A DNA stretch of 64,000 nucleotides from contig NC_135060.1 in the NCBI RefSeq assembly GCF_051014685.1, positions 1,116,001 to 1,180,000 of the forward strand, in the 5' to 3' direction. The stretch is from Ptiloglossa arizonensis. Lineage: Eukaryota; Arthropoda; Insecta; Hymenoptera; Colletidae. The position numbers were made by a program, and so were the translations under genes. The notes under the pieces were generated by a model that had not been told where the DNA came from, searched no databases, and saw nothing but the letters and a program-made list of their open reading frames with translations. Positions 34,501-47,400 of the stretch are shown in pieces (within the stretch, counting starts at the first letter, position 1; the number at the start of each line of letters is the position of its first letter).

Positions 34501-37500
34501 ATTCGATAAAACGGCTCCAGACCTCGGTGTAAAGTGCTTTACCGCAGCGCGGAGGGGGAGGTAAATTGCGCGTAGAGCCGCGAATCTCGTAGGAACGAGT
34601 TTTCGCGTTTTACAAGCGTGCGATCGTCTCGGTAAACGAGCAATCGAATCGTCGTGGATCCCTCGTTGATCCGCTCGTCGAATATCTGTTGTCGGACCGT
34701 TTACTGCCGGGACGAATGCGATCCCATCGAGAGTGCCAGCGCGTTAACACCAACGTTTCCCCAAGATTTTAGGTGTCTGGAGGTAATACGCACCAACGGT
34801 AAGTACTCCCGAGCACCGACACTTTCCGGAGCACCTTACGGCCGCCCGCGTCTCGCGAGAAAATTCGAAGTTGCGCGAAACCGACTTTGTTGCACGCGGG
34901 AAGATTATATTTTTTCCAACGTTATGGAATTTTAAACCGCGCGATGAAACGAAATTATTCCCTTCGGAACCCTCTGTCCTTGGAAACCCTCTTCTTCTTC
35001 GTCACGAGGTTTCGAAATCCCTCGGAAAGTCTCTCCAAGGCTGGCTTTTTTCATTCTCTTTTTTATCGAATTTTTAAAGTTGCATAGACCGTACGCAACG
35101 CAATTAACAACCATGTTGTACATAAATTAGCGGTAAAGTTAAATTATATTGTACGGTTCAATACGGTTTAAAAAGTTAATCGCGTTTGAGTACGATTTCT
35201 TATCTCAAATGGCTTCCTCGGTGCTCACATTAACGCGGTATAAATTTCTTTCTTATTGATACTTTGGACGAGCGGTAAGGTTATGGTCCCTGAAGTTGGA
35301 AACATTGCAGAGGGTACACAGAGGTTGATATTTTATTATCAGAGTTCCATGATTTTAACTACTAAAATTAATTTCTCGCGACCTTACGGTTTTCTCTTAA
35401 ATTGAATTCAAAATACTTAGGTTGAAAGAGTCGTATTTAAAAATGAGCACCCAACCTTTGCGTTGCTTCGCGTATCACTCGTTAAGCGGATTTTACTCGT
35501 CGACCGAAAAATGAACTTTATTTCTCGCGTCCTCGATATCACTGTTGAAACATCGTCGCATTCTCCCGATATTCGTAACTCGAATTAAATTTAAAAGAAC
35601 TCTGCGCGCTCTACCTTTCTCCCAACAAACTACAATACTTAACTCCGTTTTTAACAACCGTAGATATTTCGTGTCACCGAAAACGGTCGAAAGACACGCT
35701 CGAATAAATATTCAATATCCACGGGATCGATATACGATTTTAATTAACGCTCGGACGAAAATTTGGCCAATTATCCGTCGCGGTGAATTCAAGTTACAAT
35801 TTCATCGGGCCCATTGAACACCTTAATAACGACTTGTCCTTAATTGGCGTTCTCCTTCTTGTATTCGAAATCAATTTACGTAGAACTGAAAGTTGAAACT
35901 GCTTCTACGAAACTGGCCCGCGATCGGACGCACTCGAGAAAGTCGATAAGATCTAGCTTCTACTCGCCGATCGTTAGATACAGAAATTCTAACGCGGCGC
36001 AAGAAGGTACACTTATTGTCGGTTATAAGATAGGGGCACTATATGGCAGTTGGCAGGCTCGTTTGGAGTTCAATTTTACACAGCGGCGTTAACCTGTACT
36101 GCTAATTGGAAAATTAGTTTGGTCCTATGCGAGTAGATCGGCGAGTTGATCGCGAGGAGGATTCGAGGAACGTCACGGGGTCCTCTCTCCGAATCTTTTC
36201 CTCTTCTCTTCGTCGCTTGAACCCTGTGAGAAAACGTTCAATTAGCCACGGATGAAATCGACAGGACGTCTGAAATGGCCGTCGTAAAGTCTTCGACGAA
36301 TTGCCGTGTTTCCAGAATCCAGTTGAGTCCTTCCAGCGTGGCTATCGATAGAGATTGGTATCGGGGAGTCGATTTAAGGTCATGCCCGGCATACCTGATG
36401 ATTCTATTTCAACCCTGCTACCTCTGAAACCCGGACCATGCCCATCTTTGTATCATCGGATCCTCGATAACTATACCCGGGCCCTCCTATCTCGACCAAT
36501 AAAAGTCGGGAATAAGTGATCCCGCGACGAATTTAACGACACGACTCTCCGAGAACGGGCCCGATGAGTCGATGCCTGAATAATCGTGGCTCGAGGTTAC
36601 TCGATGATTCGCGATCGAATTGTTTTTGGATTGCGAAAAAGACCGAGCGCCCGGCCCGAAGGTTGAATCGACGTTCGAAATTCGAACCTGGAGGATCCTC
36701 GAAGGACGACGCCGCGCGATAAATCCTCGATTAAATCTTTACGCGCGCGAGCCAACGGAATACACCGAGGATTTTGGCGGGAAGCTCGTTAGAAGAGTGC
36801 GTTACGGAATGTAAGATATTTATCGTATCGAAAGGAAAGTAGCCTCCGAGGACAGAAACTCGCGAGAGCTCGCAGATCCACGAACAGATCCACGAACAGA
36901 TTCCCGGATGTGGAGGTGCCCGACACATGGACGAACGTCCATTAACATTTGTAATAAAAGGGCCCACCGCCCTTCGGCGCGTGGACCCGCGAGAAGACGA
37001 ACTTCCCCCTCGGTCCGAGGATAATTTTAATTTAAACAAACGGTCAAGAGGGCGGCATCTTTGTCCGTGTCTTGTATTATTTATGCCCGACTACTCCAAG
37101 TGCACGTGCGCCGCTGTGTCATCGGCGGGACGGATGCGTTGGCTCGTGTCGTGTCAATGTTTTCTTGAACCCACCAGGTATACATACCTGCCCGGTATTC
37201 TCTCTGTCTTTCCAACCTCCTCCGGTTGTTCTTTTCTTTGTCCTCTCTCCTCCTCCTCTTCCTCTTTTGCCCTGATTTATGCGATTACGGATAGAAACGC
37301 CCCCTTTGCTCGTCAATTTCTGGCTTTTCGACCCCCCACCCCCCTTGTGTTTTTCTTCTCTTCTCTCTTTTTTGCAAGAAAATTTCGTAGATTTTGCACC
37401 GACTTTATCGGTTATCGTTCGTTACTGTTACTTCGTTTACGGGCCGGTAAGCCATTTTGAGGCAGCGATACGTGTAATTTTTTAAATAAATCGGAATGCC

Positions 37501-38725
37501 TCCGAAAAAGTTTAATATTTTTAAGATGCTCCAAAACTGTTTTTTGGAAACGTTTATTACGCGAACCGAATGATGAAAGAAAGGCCCTGGAAACGTTGGC
37601 GCGATTCGACAAGGTTTTATCGATTTCAAAGTTCCCGAAACAAATTAACCATCGAGTGTTTACGATTGTCGGTAATTCCATCGGCGTGAAATGCACAGGT
37701 TACGCACACCTGTTTACGTTTTCGTTTAATTTGTTACCAATTATACGAAATAGAGTGGGCTCAAAACACACGATGAAGTTTTAATTAATATTCCCATACG
37801 TTTTACGGTGATACGTGTTTAAAGATAACATACAATGCGTAATATTCAGAGCAGGGATGTAAAAGCCGACGGTACAATTAACGTTTCGTTCGCTTCGAAT
37901 TTCAGTGATATCGTTATCAAAGATTGTCGAAAGTAGGACGCTCGAGCACATCGAGGCAAGCCGCGAAGACACGCGTCTGAAAATAGTTCGCGCTGCGTAA
38001 CTCGAAAATTTGCAATTTCATCGATAAAAAGTAAACGCGATCGCAGCCGGTTAAGCGCGTTGTTGCACTCGATGAAGGCAAAGAGGCGGCGAAAATAAAA
38101 TTTATCGTATCACCGAGCCGCTTAATTCAACGTTCCTTTCTACCCGAAAGCGGGACGGAGATACGCGCAAACCGTTCCATTCGCGTGACACACATCGAAT
38201 TTGTTATTACGCGCGTTTTCAATGGCGCGGTAAAATTTGCACATTGTAGGAACGGCGCCGATGAGAGCCCGTTTGCAATTTGCGGGGAAATTAAGGACTT
38301 GGGGCGCTCCTCGCAGACCGAACCGACCGTTTGACATTCCAGTCGTTATTATCGGCGGACCGGCGGATCTGGAGGGACTCTGATGAGTCAGAGCTACCGA
38401 GCCGTTCTGCTAATTTTTCAATTTATTCCTCCAATTACGCCGGGTACGCGATACGCCGACAATTGGCCGTTATTAGTTTCGAAACGCGACGTTCTGGCTG
38501 GGGTTTCCGTCGACGGAACGAATTCGCGCTCTACCGAGTAGTCGCTTCGGCGTTTTCTTCGACGTCTCGTACTACCATTCTATGTAACGCAATTTCCTGT
38601 TTTACTTTTCCCGGGAACCGGGAAGCAACCGCGATGCCCCGCATCGGCCAACAATCGAACGATTCTCGGCCCTGTTGCTTCTGCGCGATTGGTAACGAAA
38701 CGATCGGATTTCTTACGATTATCAT
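34501..38725. other. unique non-coding stretch
   Basis: No recognised gene. A C/T-rich patch lies at about 37195-37375 and gives serine/proline-rich frames (36927-37460 plus). A 12-bp direct repeat (CAGATCCACGAA) occurs at 36873-36896 with a partial third copy. The segment 36260-36500 has a denser non-CGA texture (GGTCATGCCCGGCATACC). No RNA gene was found. Confidence 0.4.
36873..36908 (+). repeat. 12-bp tandem repeat CAGATCCACGAA
   Basis: Two exact units, then a third diverged one (CAGATTCCCGGA). Confidence 0.8.
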
Positions 38726-38730
38726 TTTTT

Positions 38731-38912
38731 GAGGATGAAATCGATACACGTGGTTTTGGCACCTCGACACTGACGAGGAAGATCAAAGAATGTAAATTTG
38801 AAACGAAAAGAGTACTTTACGCGCGTCGAGGATGAAATTAAAATACGTGGTTCTTGAATCTTAACGTTGATCGGAAAGATGAGAATATGTAGATTTAAAA
38901 CGGGGAGAGTAC
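38731..38912 (+). repeat. tandem duplication, two 85-bp copies
   Basis: Copy 1 (38731-38815) and copy 2 (38828-38912) have the same length and share GAGGATGAAAT, ATAC(A/G)CGTGGTT, GGAAAGAT/GGAAGAT, GAATATGTA/GAATGTAAA, ATTT(A/G)AAACG and AGAGTAC in order. The 97-bp period is not a multiple of three, so it does not preserve a reading frame. Confidence 0.8.
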
Positions 38913-39380
38913 GAAATTTGTATATTATACTTGAGTTTTTCTTGCAGTTGCAATTGTTCGTCGACGCAACGGAATACAAACTGGATCGAAGACTACAGTA
39001 TGGACTGACAATTTCTGTTTCGATTATTTTTAATCAAATATCGCATAATTATCTATTTCCAACGTTTATTCGACTGGCAGTATGTTTGGGTAATATCGAA
39101 AGTTGTCTCTCTTTCATTCGCCGTTCGGTATTTCTATCTAGATAAGGATCTTGTCCAACTCTGTCTCCTGATGAAGGTTTACTGCGTCAATAAATTCAAT
39201 CGTGAAAACCGATAGTCTTCGATTCTTAATCTTTGAATACGTATGGTTGCGAACTAGTCACTTTCTCGTCTATTGTTAATTTTATTTGCGACAAGAGTCA
39301 ATATCGAAACTACACGTATCTTCTCAGTTGCGGATCGCGATGTACGCTTCGTCGGCTGTAGTCAGACTCGTAGCCTATAA
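38913..39380. other. unique AT-rich non-coding stretch
   Basis: No gene or repeat recognised. Confidence 0.45.
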
Positions 39381-39387
39381 CCTGAAC

Positions 39388-39500
39388 CAAAACGCGTTTA
39401 TACGAGTTATACTCGTAGTTCATGACTCGGACCAAAACGCGTTACTACGAGTCAATTGCACTCGTCGCACTCGTGTCGTACTCGTAGTTCTCGATCTTGG
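39388..39500 (+). repeat. 44-bp tandem repeat with ACTCGTA units
   Basis: CCAAAACGCGTT occurs at 39388 and 39432, each followed by a TACGAGT word and an ACTCGTAGTTC-type word. Between and after them short ACTCGT units recur (ACTCGTCGCACTCGTGTCGTACTCG), so short and longer periods are nested. Confidence 0.7.
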
Positions 39501-39534
39501 ACAATTTTCGATCATAATTTCTATTTACCCGCAC

Positions 39535-39690
39535 CAAACGGAAAATATTACAATTACAATTGCAATGTACTCTCTCGCCTTACGAACGTGGATCATTTTA
39601 GGTCGTAGTTCGAATCGAGCAGAAAATATTACAATTACGATAATTGTTACAATTCCAATTCCAAATGTTACAATTGCAAATGTAACGTTA
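39535..39690 (+). repeat. low-complexity TTACAATTAC repeats
   Basis: AGAAAATATTACAATTAC-type segments start at about 39539 and 39620, followed by multiple TTACAATT, CCAATT and GCAATGT/GCAAATGT variants. A local degenerate repeat. Confidence 0.65.
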
Positions 39691-39714
39691 TTCTCGTATT
39701 ACGAACATTGAACT

Positions 39715-40310
39715 GAGGTATAAAATATCACCGAGTTTGCCATTTTGTCCATGGAAGCCACGGAATAACTAAGGATCGAACGCGTTCAAAGGGGAAAAGT
39801 AATTCGGTCGAAAAATTCGTCGAACTTTGTGAAAATATCGAGGGGGCGCGCGGGGTCGGGGGCAAAAAAAGTGAACGCGGGATGTCCCAGGTCGCGGAGA
39901 AGCGAAGGAAGCTCCGACGCGCAAAAGAAATATTTGCTCGAGGTGGAAAAGAGCGAGCCGAGTCGTCGTGACGTGTTTCGCGGCGAGCGATGAGGACGGC
40001 GAGGAAAGCTGAAATCACGCTGGCCGAAGCGAGACGAAGGGGGCCGCACCGAAGGAGAAAGAGAACGAGCTAGAGACGCGAGGGAAGGGAGAGGCCGTGT
40101 CCCGAGCTACCACGCGGCGTCTACGGGCCCTTTGATCTTCGCCGCTCTTCGCTTCTGCCTCGCTCTATCGACACTTCATACTTCTACGGCTGATCGCAGC
40201 CATAAAACATTATACCGGGGCTCCGCAGAGAGTCGAGCCGCGAGACCTTTCTCCGACGGTGCCCCATTGTGTCCGGCGGTGCGCAGCCTCGGTGCATCGC
40301 GATGCACCGC
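39715..40310. other. unique non-coding stretch
   Basis: CpG- and purine-rich on the plus strand (39830-40100). No recognised gene; antiparallel frames only. Confidence 0.4.
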
Positions 40311-40402
40311 TTTTTTTCCTTTTTTCCTTTTTTCTTTTTTCTTTTTTCTTTTTTCTTTTTTCTTTTTTCTTTTTTCTTTTGCTTTTTCGTTTTGTTTTTT
40401 TC
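40311..40402 (+). repeat. (TTTTTTC)n low-complexity array
   Basis: A 7-bp T6C unit repeats about eight times, then degrades into T runs broken by G or C. It causes the Phe/Ser-rich plus frame and the Lys-rich minus frame across the same bases. Confidence 0.95.
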
Positions 40403-41840
40403 TCGCTCCTCACGGAAGCGTAATAACGAAACGTAGCGAAATAATGAAAACGAACCTCTCCACCGAAACTCGGCCTCCTCTCTGTATTCTTGGGGAGTTG
40501 CTGAATGTTTCGGGGAGGCAACTTTCGATGGATGCCCGCTGCATTACGCGGAGTACCGGAGATCATACTTGGGAAAAGCTGCGCGATAATTCGTCGCGGG
40601 CTTCGTGCATTCTACGACGCGGGGGCCTTGCGGAATAACGACTTGTGCCTTCTTGCGTCGATAATTAGACGTATGGATTTAGAATTGAGGAACGATGCCG
40701 TGTTTCAGAAAGTTCCGTGATCTTTGGAATTCTGGAAACGAATTAAAAAGCGAAATTTTATTCTATTTTGGTATACCAAAAAATAATAATTTAACGGTAA
40801 CGTGTACATATAAGCAATACGAAACAATGCTTCACAGTTAGTTTTCGACGAATATTGTTCCCATGGTATAATATGGAATATAATGTCTAACGGGGGCTTT
40901 TTATCGAATAGATAGATTTTTATATTTTTTTCTTTGTTTTGTTTTGAGTTTGAGTTTGTATTCTTCACCTTCGAGAAACAATATTAATATCAAGAACAGT
41001 AGAGACTCGAATTAAAGACAAAGAGGAAAGGAAATATAAAAATCGATATTAATTAAAAGCTCTGTAAGAAATATTATTTTAAATTATTTTTCTCTATCGA
41101 TGCTACATTGTTATTAAATTATCGTGCTTTGTTGTAATAAAACGGAACAAAGATCATCAGGATTTATGACTACGAGTTAAAGATGCAATTAAAATTATTT
41201 TCCAATTATTTTGTTTTATACTCTATTTCACTGAGCAGAATTATAAAGGTACCTATTATATTGAGATGCACCTACGTTTTGCATATAATTTTATCTAGAG
41301 TTTATTAATACAAAATTGTCGGAATACGTGAATCTTCTCCATCCGTACGAACAGGTCAGTAAGTTACGCCCTCCTTCGCCAAGAGTTTAACGAGTTTATT
41401 TTGTTCGTAATTGTTTTCTCGACTATTTGGCATACGATTTCGTTGTAATATTTCAACTTTTATAGGATATTTTTGTCTCCGCACTCGATACAGCAATAAT
41501 AAAATCTTGTCGATATTTAAGATACATATTTTACTTCTTAGTATTTTTTTACAATTGTAGAAAAATTACTAAACGGTTACGGACACTGTGAATAAAATTA
41601 TTACCGACTTTTGAAAATTATTGAACAGTTACGAACGCACTGTGTCTTCCATTTTTCTCGCTTAATACCGAGTAGTACCTACTCGAAAGTAGGTACATTT
41701 CTTGTTTCAGCGATGATTGCACTTCGAAGACAGTAATTTTCTTTTCAAACAGAGCTTCTTCACCGTTAAGAGTTAACTTCTTCGAAATAGCAAAATATTG
41801 CTTCAGAGTTTTCGCTGTGCAACTTTTACCTGTAGAAATA
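40403..41840. other. AT-rich non-coding valley
   Basis: From about 40700 to 41660 the sequence is strongly AT-rich and all frames are closed by stops. A degenerate duplicated phrase (ATTACTAAACGGTTACGGAC / ATTATTGAACAGTTACGAAC) occurs at about 41564 and 41618. No gene or RNA recognised. Confidence 0.5.
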
Positions 41841-42165
41841 GCGTTGAATTTATGGGCTATTAATATCCGTAATGCCGCAGTTACATAGACACAGACGTAT
41901 CTATTAATAGGGCCAGCAAAATACTAGCGTGCACAGCAGTTAACGCACCCACCGTGCTCAAGAATGATAAAGTTAGCTGTCGCTCGCACTCTATCATGTT
42001 GTTAAGACCGAAGGTGCGACATATTTCTGTGGCTGGTTTGAACGCTGCCCTAAAATAACTAGATCCGAAGTGAAAAAATTGTTACCACCTCCATTGCGGA
42101 TCGCAAGATTCGTTTCACCGGTGTCTCGTGATTTCCATTACCCTTACGATTCGTACGTAGGTGTA
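41840..42165. other. candidate conserved regulatory block
   Basis: The block contains a perfect palindrome CTATTAATAG (41901-41910), GGGCTATTAATATCC upstream, and a run of unusually complex, non-CGA sequence (GCACAGCAGTTAACGCACC, CTCTATCATGTTG, CTGTGGCTGG). Its texture contrasts sharply with the AT-rich valley before it. Constraint is inferred, not shown. Confidence 0.27.
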
Positions 42166-43955
42166 ATTAAACCGTTTCGATGAAAGTAACAGTCGCGTGG
42201 GCGTTTCGCGAGCTTCGAGGTTTACCGAGTATCGATTACTTCTTCTTCGTTGCGATCGATGACACTTTTAGGAGACGTTTGTCCAATTCTATGGAAAAGT
42301 TGCTCCGGATGGTGTTTGTTGAACGTATAAACGAAGAACGTCGATCCCGAGGCTCTGTTCGATATTTTACGACGTGGCACGTTCGTCTGCGACCTCGAGG
42401 AACACGCTAGGTCGGGTCATTAAGAGGCCACGAGGACTTTTGTTTTATAGAGGGCTACGGTTTAAAGGAGATGGTATCCTTCGAGCGGGGAAGGTCAGCC
42501 GAATTCAAACGGCCGTCTGAAAAGGTCCTTCTTTCCTGAGAAGCAGCCCGATCGTGTTACACCGGTCTTTCGGACCTGTACGATGGTAATTATCCATCCT
42601 CTTGACTATGGAGACACTTTGGATCGTGTTACACTTGTTGGTTTATGCAATTAGTGGACATCATTTTTTATGCCGACGGAATAAATTATTCGTTGTTTTC
42701 TCGTTCCGTTTCTTGCGTTCATGCGAGAATCTAAGCCCGATAATTCACATTGATCTCGACTTACCTCTGTACGCGATGGCCCCAAAGGTAAGCCGTTGGT
42801 GCCTACGCACGGCCGATGTCGCTGGAAAAATTAAACGTCCCGGTAATTAAATATGCAATTCTGTTTACTTATATTTGTCAACTCGGTGGATCGATTTCGA
42901 CTAATATTTTCGAGGAAAGTACAACGAAACGCCGGGACACTTGGCCAGATACGACCTTCTGCCCTCTTTTCTCGGATTCCATTTCAGAATTAAAACGGTA
43001 CAACTCGTGCGCCGTCAATGGTATCAGCAAACCCCACCCTCTGCTTGATTAATCGATATTTTTCAAAACTCCCAAGGGACCCGAAGTCATATTTTCCGGT
43101 CGTCTCGTGGGACTCGAGGGGCACGAATCATACCGTTACGGATACGATCCGTTAATGACCGAATTAATTTTTCCACGCGACAAGTCGTATACCCCAGAAG
43201 AGCGTACGCAGCGTTATTAATTAACTTGATAGACCATAAATAAAACTCGACCTGCCCCCGCCCCCGTCTCTCTGGAGACGAATATAAATAAATAAATGTC
43301 TCCGCACGATGCGTTATGTTAATTGGGGCGTTGTCTCCCGGCATTTGCACGCACCTATTCTCATTAGCTGTTTACTATCGAACCACCAGTTACATTTATT
43401 TTACAACCACCGGGACTGGCGTCCGCTTTTCACTTCCGGTTCCAGCGTGTTACGCAACACCGTTCCGATCCACCCGCGATATCGTCACGAATCATTGTCA
43501 GAGCTTCCGCTTTCTTCTACCGATCGGTAGCGACAGGTCTGTCAGCGTCATTTTTCACGTAACGAGGAAGTTCGAATAAGTTTGAGATATCTAATCAGGG
43601 TATGCATAATTTCCTGATAATATTGTATACGTGAGTTGAAGACTAACTAAGCTGTAATCTAAACACGTGTCGAATAAAATGTCAAAACGTTGTTTCGAAT
43701 CTTTATTCTGGGCATTTGCGTTAAGAAACTAACATTTTTGCACAGAAAGAAGAATAAAGTTTGATTTTTCTTACAGCTGACAAATGGGAATACTTTCATC
43801 GTTATTTATAATTTGCACAACTACGAACGCTTTTGCTCATAGATCATAGATAAAGTGTATGTTGATTTTAAAGCAATACACCGCGAGTAAAATTTTCGTT
43901 CGAGTTTAACTTTCACTTGAAATTGGTCGGGCACTGATAGTAAGTGCAAAGCTCT
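42166..43955. other. unique non-coding stretch
   Basis: No gene recognised. The 13-base phrase GATCGTGTTACAC occurs twice, at 42550 and 42622. An (AATA)n-like word lies at about 43280-43296. Confidence 0.42.
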
Positions 43956-43964
43956 AGACCACAA

Positions 43965-44125
43965 TCGTACAGTTTGGGCCGGCATTTGTGGGTTCGCATC
44001 TGACGGTAAAATATGAGCTATCGGTAAAGACAGGTTATGGGAGAGGTTACGGCGGGGCCACCGAGTTGTACGGTTCGTTCAAACGGGCAGTGCCTCGTGG
44101 AAGTTTGAGAAACACTGCGTTAGAA
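43965..44125 (-). mobile_element. hAT-like transposon terminal remnant
   Basis: Read on the minus strand the segment begins CAGTGTTTCTCAAACTT (44101-44117), a close match to the terminal inverted repeats of many hAT elements. The adjoining bases CGTTAGAA (44118-44125) would be the 8-bp target site. I could not find a matching second end, so the extent to the left is a guess. Neither terminal pairing nor transposase is preserved. Confidence 0.4.
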
Positions 44126-44149
44126 GATTCGATGTGTCCGTGGAGGACG

Positions 44150-44330
44150 TTAACACGTTCTGTGCCAAATGTACCACCGGTGGGACACATTGTGCTTATG
44201 CATTCGGGTCGTTCGATGCTTTGACTTTGAACGGAAATATTACCACGAACTGTGTCATAATATCGTCTGCTGGAACACAATTATTCTGGGTCATCAATGG
44301 CCCACGCGGCACAGCAATCGGTACACATTG
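44150..44330. mobile_element. piggyBac-like MITE remnant
   Basis: TTAA at 44150-44153 is followed by CACGTTCTGTGCC and a palindromic CCACCGGTGG at about 44171, closely paralleling the end structure of the intact MITE at 10734-10963. A GGCACAG at 44308-44314 mirrors the CTGTGCC near the left end, but the outermost bases and the right TTAA are degraded. Interpreted as an older relative of the intact element. Confidence 0.4.
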
Positions 44331-45800
44331 GCCGCGTCACGGTTTTCGCATTCCGATCGTTAATCGGCAAACACGGCACGGATAATTATTTTTGAAACGC
44401 GTAATAAGTGACCTAAAAAGAGAAACATAAATCACGTCGTACGGTAATGTAAAATTTATAATTCTCGGAGGTTACAATCCGAGTGAATTCGGTTGTAAAT
44501 TGCTGGAAGAAAGTTAGTTTGTTTCGTTTTACGGTAAGTTTGGTACTCTTCTTCTCGATGTCGAGGATTTCTGGGACTTTGTAAGTACGTTGGGTTATTA
44601 ATGCGCGCGATAAATGCGTCGTGGACCATCGGTGGTACACACGATCCGAACGACGAGTCGCGTAAAATTGGCGCGGTACCGTGTTACAAGGTTTTGTTCG
44701 TCGTAATTGGTTTATTAATCGCTGGAGGAACGATTAGACGGCGGAGATCGGGGCGAAGCATTGTGGTGAATTTCCTCGACTAGCGAAGCACAAAGGAATT
44801 CGGCGATGGCTGCAAAAGTGGCAAGTAACGACTCGCGTCAAAAACGCGACAGATCGTCGTGCATCAACCGCGGTCGTAACAGGCGCTTCGCGACGCGCTC
44901 GTTACGAGTCGGCCTTGTTCTGATCCACGTTGCATTTAGTCAGGACCACCCTGTATCCGCGAGACGCATCTGCCCACGTACGCGGACCGCTCCCGACGAG
45001 ATTATTTATACAGCCATTGTCCCCGAATCTGGCGCCGATAACTCAGTCTAATTATGCGCGGTGCAAGATGAATCTCGTGAAAGAATACAATGGAAAAACC
45101 CTGGCATCCGACAATTCGAAAATAGACAATTTTCGGCCCAGTGAACTGGTTCTATCTTCGATCGACCACGATTTTTATCGAACTGTCCCGGTGTTTCTCG
45201 ATGGACCGTAAATTCGAGCACCGATCCGAAGGAATTTGTTTAAGCGATAACAGCGGGAGTCGGCGAATGGATTTTTGGCCATCGACGAGCTGTTTCTCGA
45301 CAAACCTTAAAATTGTAGATCGATACGAAAGAGTTCGATTATCCGACAATAAGAGTCCACCAATGGGAGCAAAAGACTCTCTCTATCGAGAATCGAATCG
45401 GTAAATTGAATCGGTATACGATCAAACGCTTCGCCTCGTCGGAACTTGAAGTTGATCAAGAAAGGCCGTACTGCTGCGTCGAAACATAATGGATCATTTT
45501 CGCGGCTGTCGAAAGCCATTAAACGGCTCATCATGAATTTCACAGGCCGTTCGGGCAATCTGTAATAATATCGTCGATCGAGCAGCACACGTAACGACGA
45601 TCGGCTGTATCTGGACCGTGCCCGATTCGTAATAAACTGCGATCAACGACTATGTGCGTTGCGGATGTGTCCGATCACAATAGCCGGTTTTAGTACCGCG
45701 AACACGAGTTCAAGCGGTTTCTGAAAGCTGTTCGATGATCGTCAAGTTGCTCGGTTGTTCGCGGAACTTTTATAGGAATCGATGCGAACGATAGTTTTTC
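44331..45800. other. unique non-coding stretch
   Basis: No gene recognised. A GGACCACCCTGTA word lies at 44943-44955 (see findings). The 45120-45350 segment has loosely repeated TTTCTCGA and ATCGA(C/T) words but no clear period. Confidence 0.4.
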
Positions 45801-45981
45801 GATCGCTTCGAGAAAAGATACGCTATATAGAGATCCACTCCGTCGAGAATCGAAGCGATCGAGTCGTAAAGACAAATTGCGCTCAATAGGAGTCGATGTC
45901 AGCAATGATTATCCGACGACTTTCTCGAAAAGATGCATCGTATAGGGATCTTTGTCGAGAATCGAAGTTATCGAGTCGTAA
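45801..45981 (+). repeat. tandem duplication, two copies, 112-bp period
   Basis: 45801-45871 and 45913-45981 share CGAGAAAAGAT/CGAAAAGAT, TATA(T)AG(A/G)GATC, and GTCGAGAATCGAAG followed by ATCGAGTCGTAAA. The intervening part is less alike. Confidence 0.75.
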
Positions 45982-47285
45982 AAGCTGTACTCGATTCCGT
46001 TGTGACACGATTGGTCAATTTTGAGAAGAACCAAAGTCAGAAAGATTCTTTTCAGAATTAGAAATAGTAAACGTTAGATTCGCGGATGACACAACAAACG
46101 TAAATTACAAGGCTTGTCGGCAGACGACTATTCGCTTCCACGCAACGGTTTGCGGTTCTTCAATTTTCGATGATTGTTTGATCAGATATGTAACAACCTC
46201 GGGTTGGGAGATCAGAATCATTGGCTGAGGGTCAGTGACCACATTATGCGTTGGCTCGCTGATCGTGTTAGATTAGAATCGTTTATCGTCCATCAATGAG
46301 AGGAAGTTCTCTCTACGATCGACGGGACAGACTATAGCCAGAAATGGTTCTGGAGTTTAGCAAACCGAAGAAATTTAAATATTCGTTGCCAAATGACGCG
46401 GAGCATTTACGTTTGACGGTATCGAGAGCAAAAATGCAACGATTTCTATCGAAAGTTCGATTTATTATTTAATTCAACGTTTCAGTGTCGATTTTGGGTC
46501 TCTTCTCGAGAAGAAATATAATTATAAAGGAATAATCGTTAAATTCCAAACCCACGGTGTTGAAACGTAAAAAATCTATACTTCGTATCGTAAAATATTT
46601 GTACTTAAACGCGACTATGCGGTATTTATACGCACGCGTGTACGTTTAATCCACGGAAAAGAAGAAACAAACGCCTCGGAACCGTCTATCGCCATATTGG
46701 TTCGCAGCCCGCATTAAGATGCACCTCTAATGTAATCAACGATCTTTCGTTCTCTCTAAATATCACACTCAGCTGCTTTCGTTAATGATCCAGTAATTAT
46801 ACACGGAAATTTAACGAAGAATCCTTAATTGACTCTTAATTCCATTTTGCCGAGCGCGTTAAACAATATCGTGCTCGTGAGTATTGGATTTCCGGCTGGA
46901 ACGCAAAGGAAACCTGGCGGGATAACTAATTCGTTTGCTACTTTTGCTCGAAACATTTTGTCCGCGATGTTATCGTGCCGCGTATTCCTTCGCGATCTCT
47001 TTAGATCGCGGGAAAAGATACCGCGTTTATCAGAGCCCAACTCAAAAGGAACCGAATGGGAACACAATGAAGTGTGTCTTACAAAGTTCTCGAATTAATG
47101 AACATATCGGTGTAACGAGATACGGTTCCGTTGCTCGAACAACTCGAAGCGTTTTTATCCAACAGAAGATACTCGACGCTGGTGTTTTCCTAATAAAATT
47201 TACTTTGAATTTCACGGTGCGTCTTTCGAAGACGTTACGATTTCTTTGTTCTGCGCGTGCGATTAATTTTACAAATTCTTCGTTC
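45982..47285. other. unique non-coding stretch
   Basis: No gene recognised. The part 46170-46330 (ATGATTGTTTGATCAGATATG, GAATCATTGGCTGAGGGTCAGTGACC) has the texture of a conserved element. Antiparallel frames at 46825-47438 are shadows. Confidence 0.4.
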
Positions 47286-47289
47286 TCCT

Positions 47290-47400
47290 CGTCGATTGAT
47301 TTTCTTTTGGACAAATGTTATACGCGTACGAGGTGTACCTCAATATTACGAAACGTGTCGGTAGTTGTAGCGTTGATCTCTTCCGTTCCGTCCTCGCGCG
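47290..47400 (+). repeat. dispersed repeat family, copy 3 (partial)
   Basis: Contains CGAAACGTGTCGGTAGTTGTAGCGTTGATCTCTTCC-like sequence from 47349, matching the distal part of 4660-4855 and 56500-56580. Confidence 0.45.

Noticed and set aside
40132..40638. 168-codon plus frame and 118-codon minus frame
   Set aside because: Both pass through the (TTTTTTC)n array and show only Phe/Ser or Lys runs.
43920..44010. Possible tRNA (GGGTTCGCATC word with upstream stem-like text)
   Set aside because: No acceptor stem or anticodon arm can be folded around the supposed T-loop.
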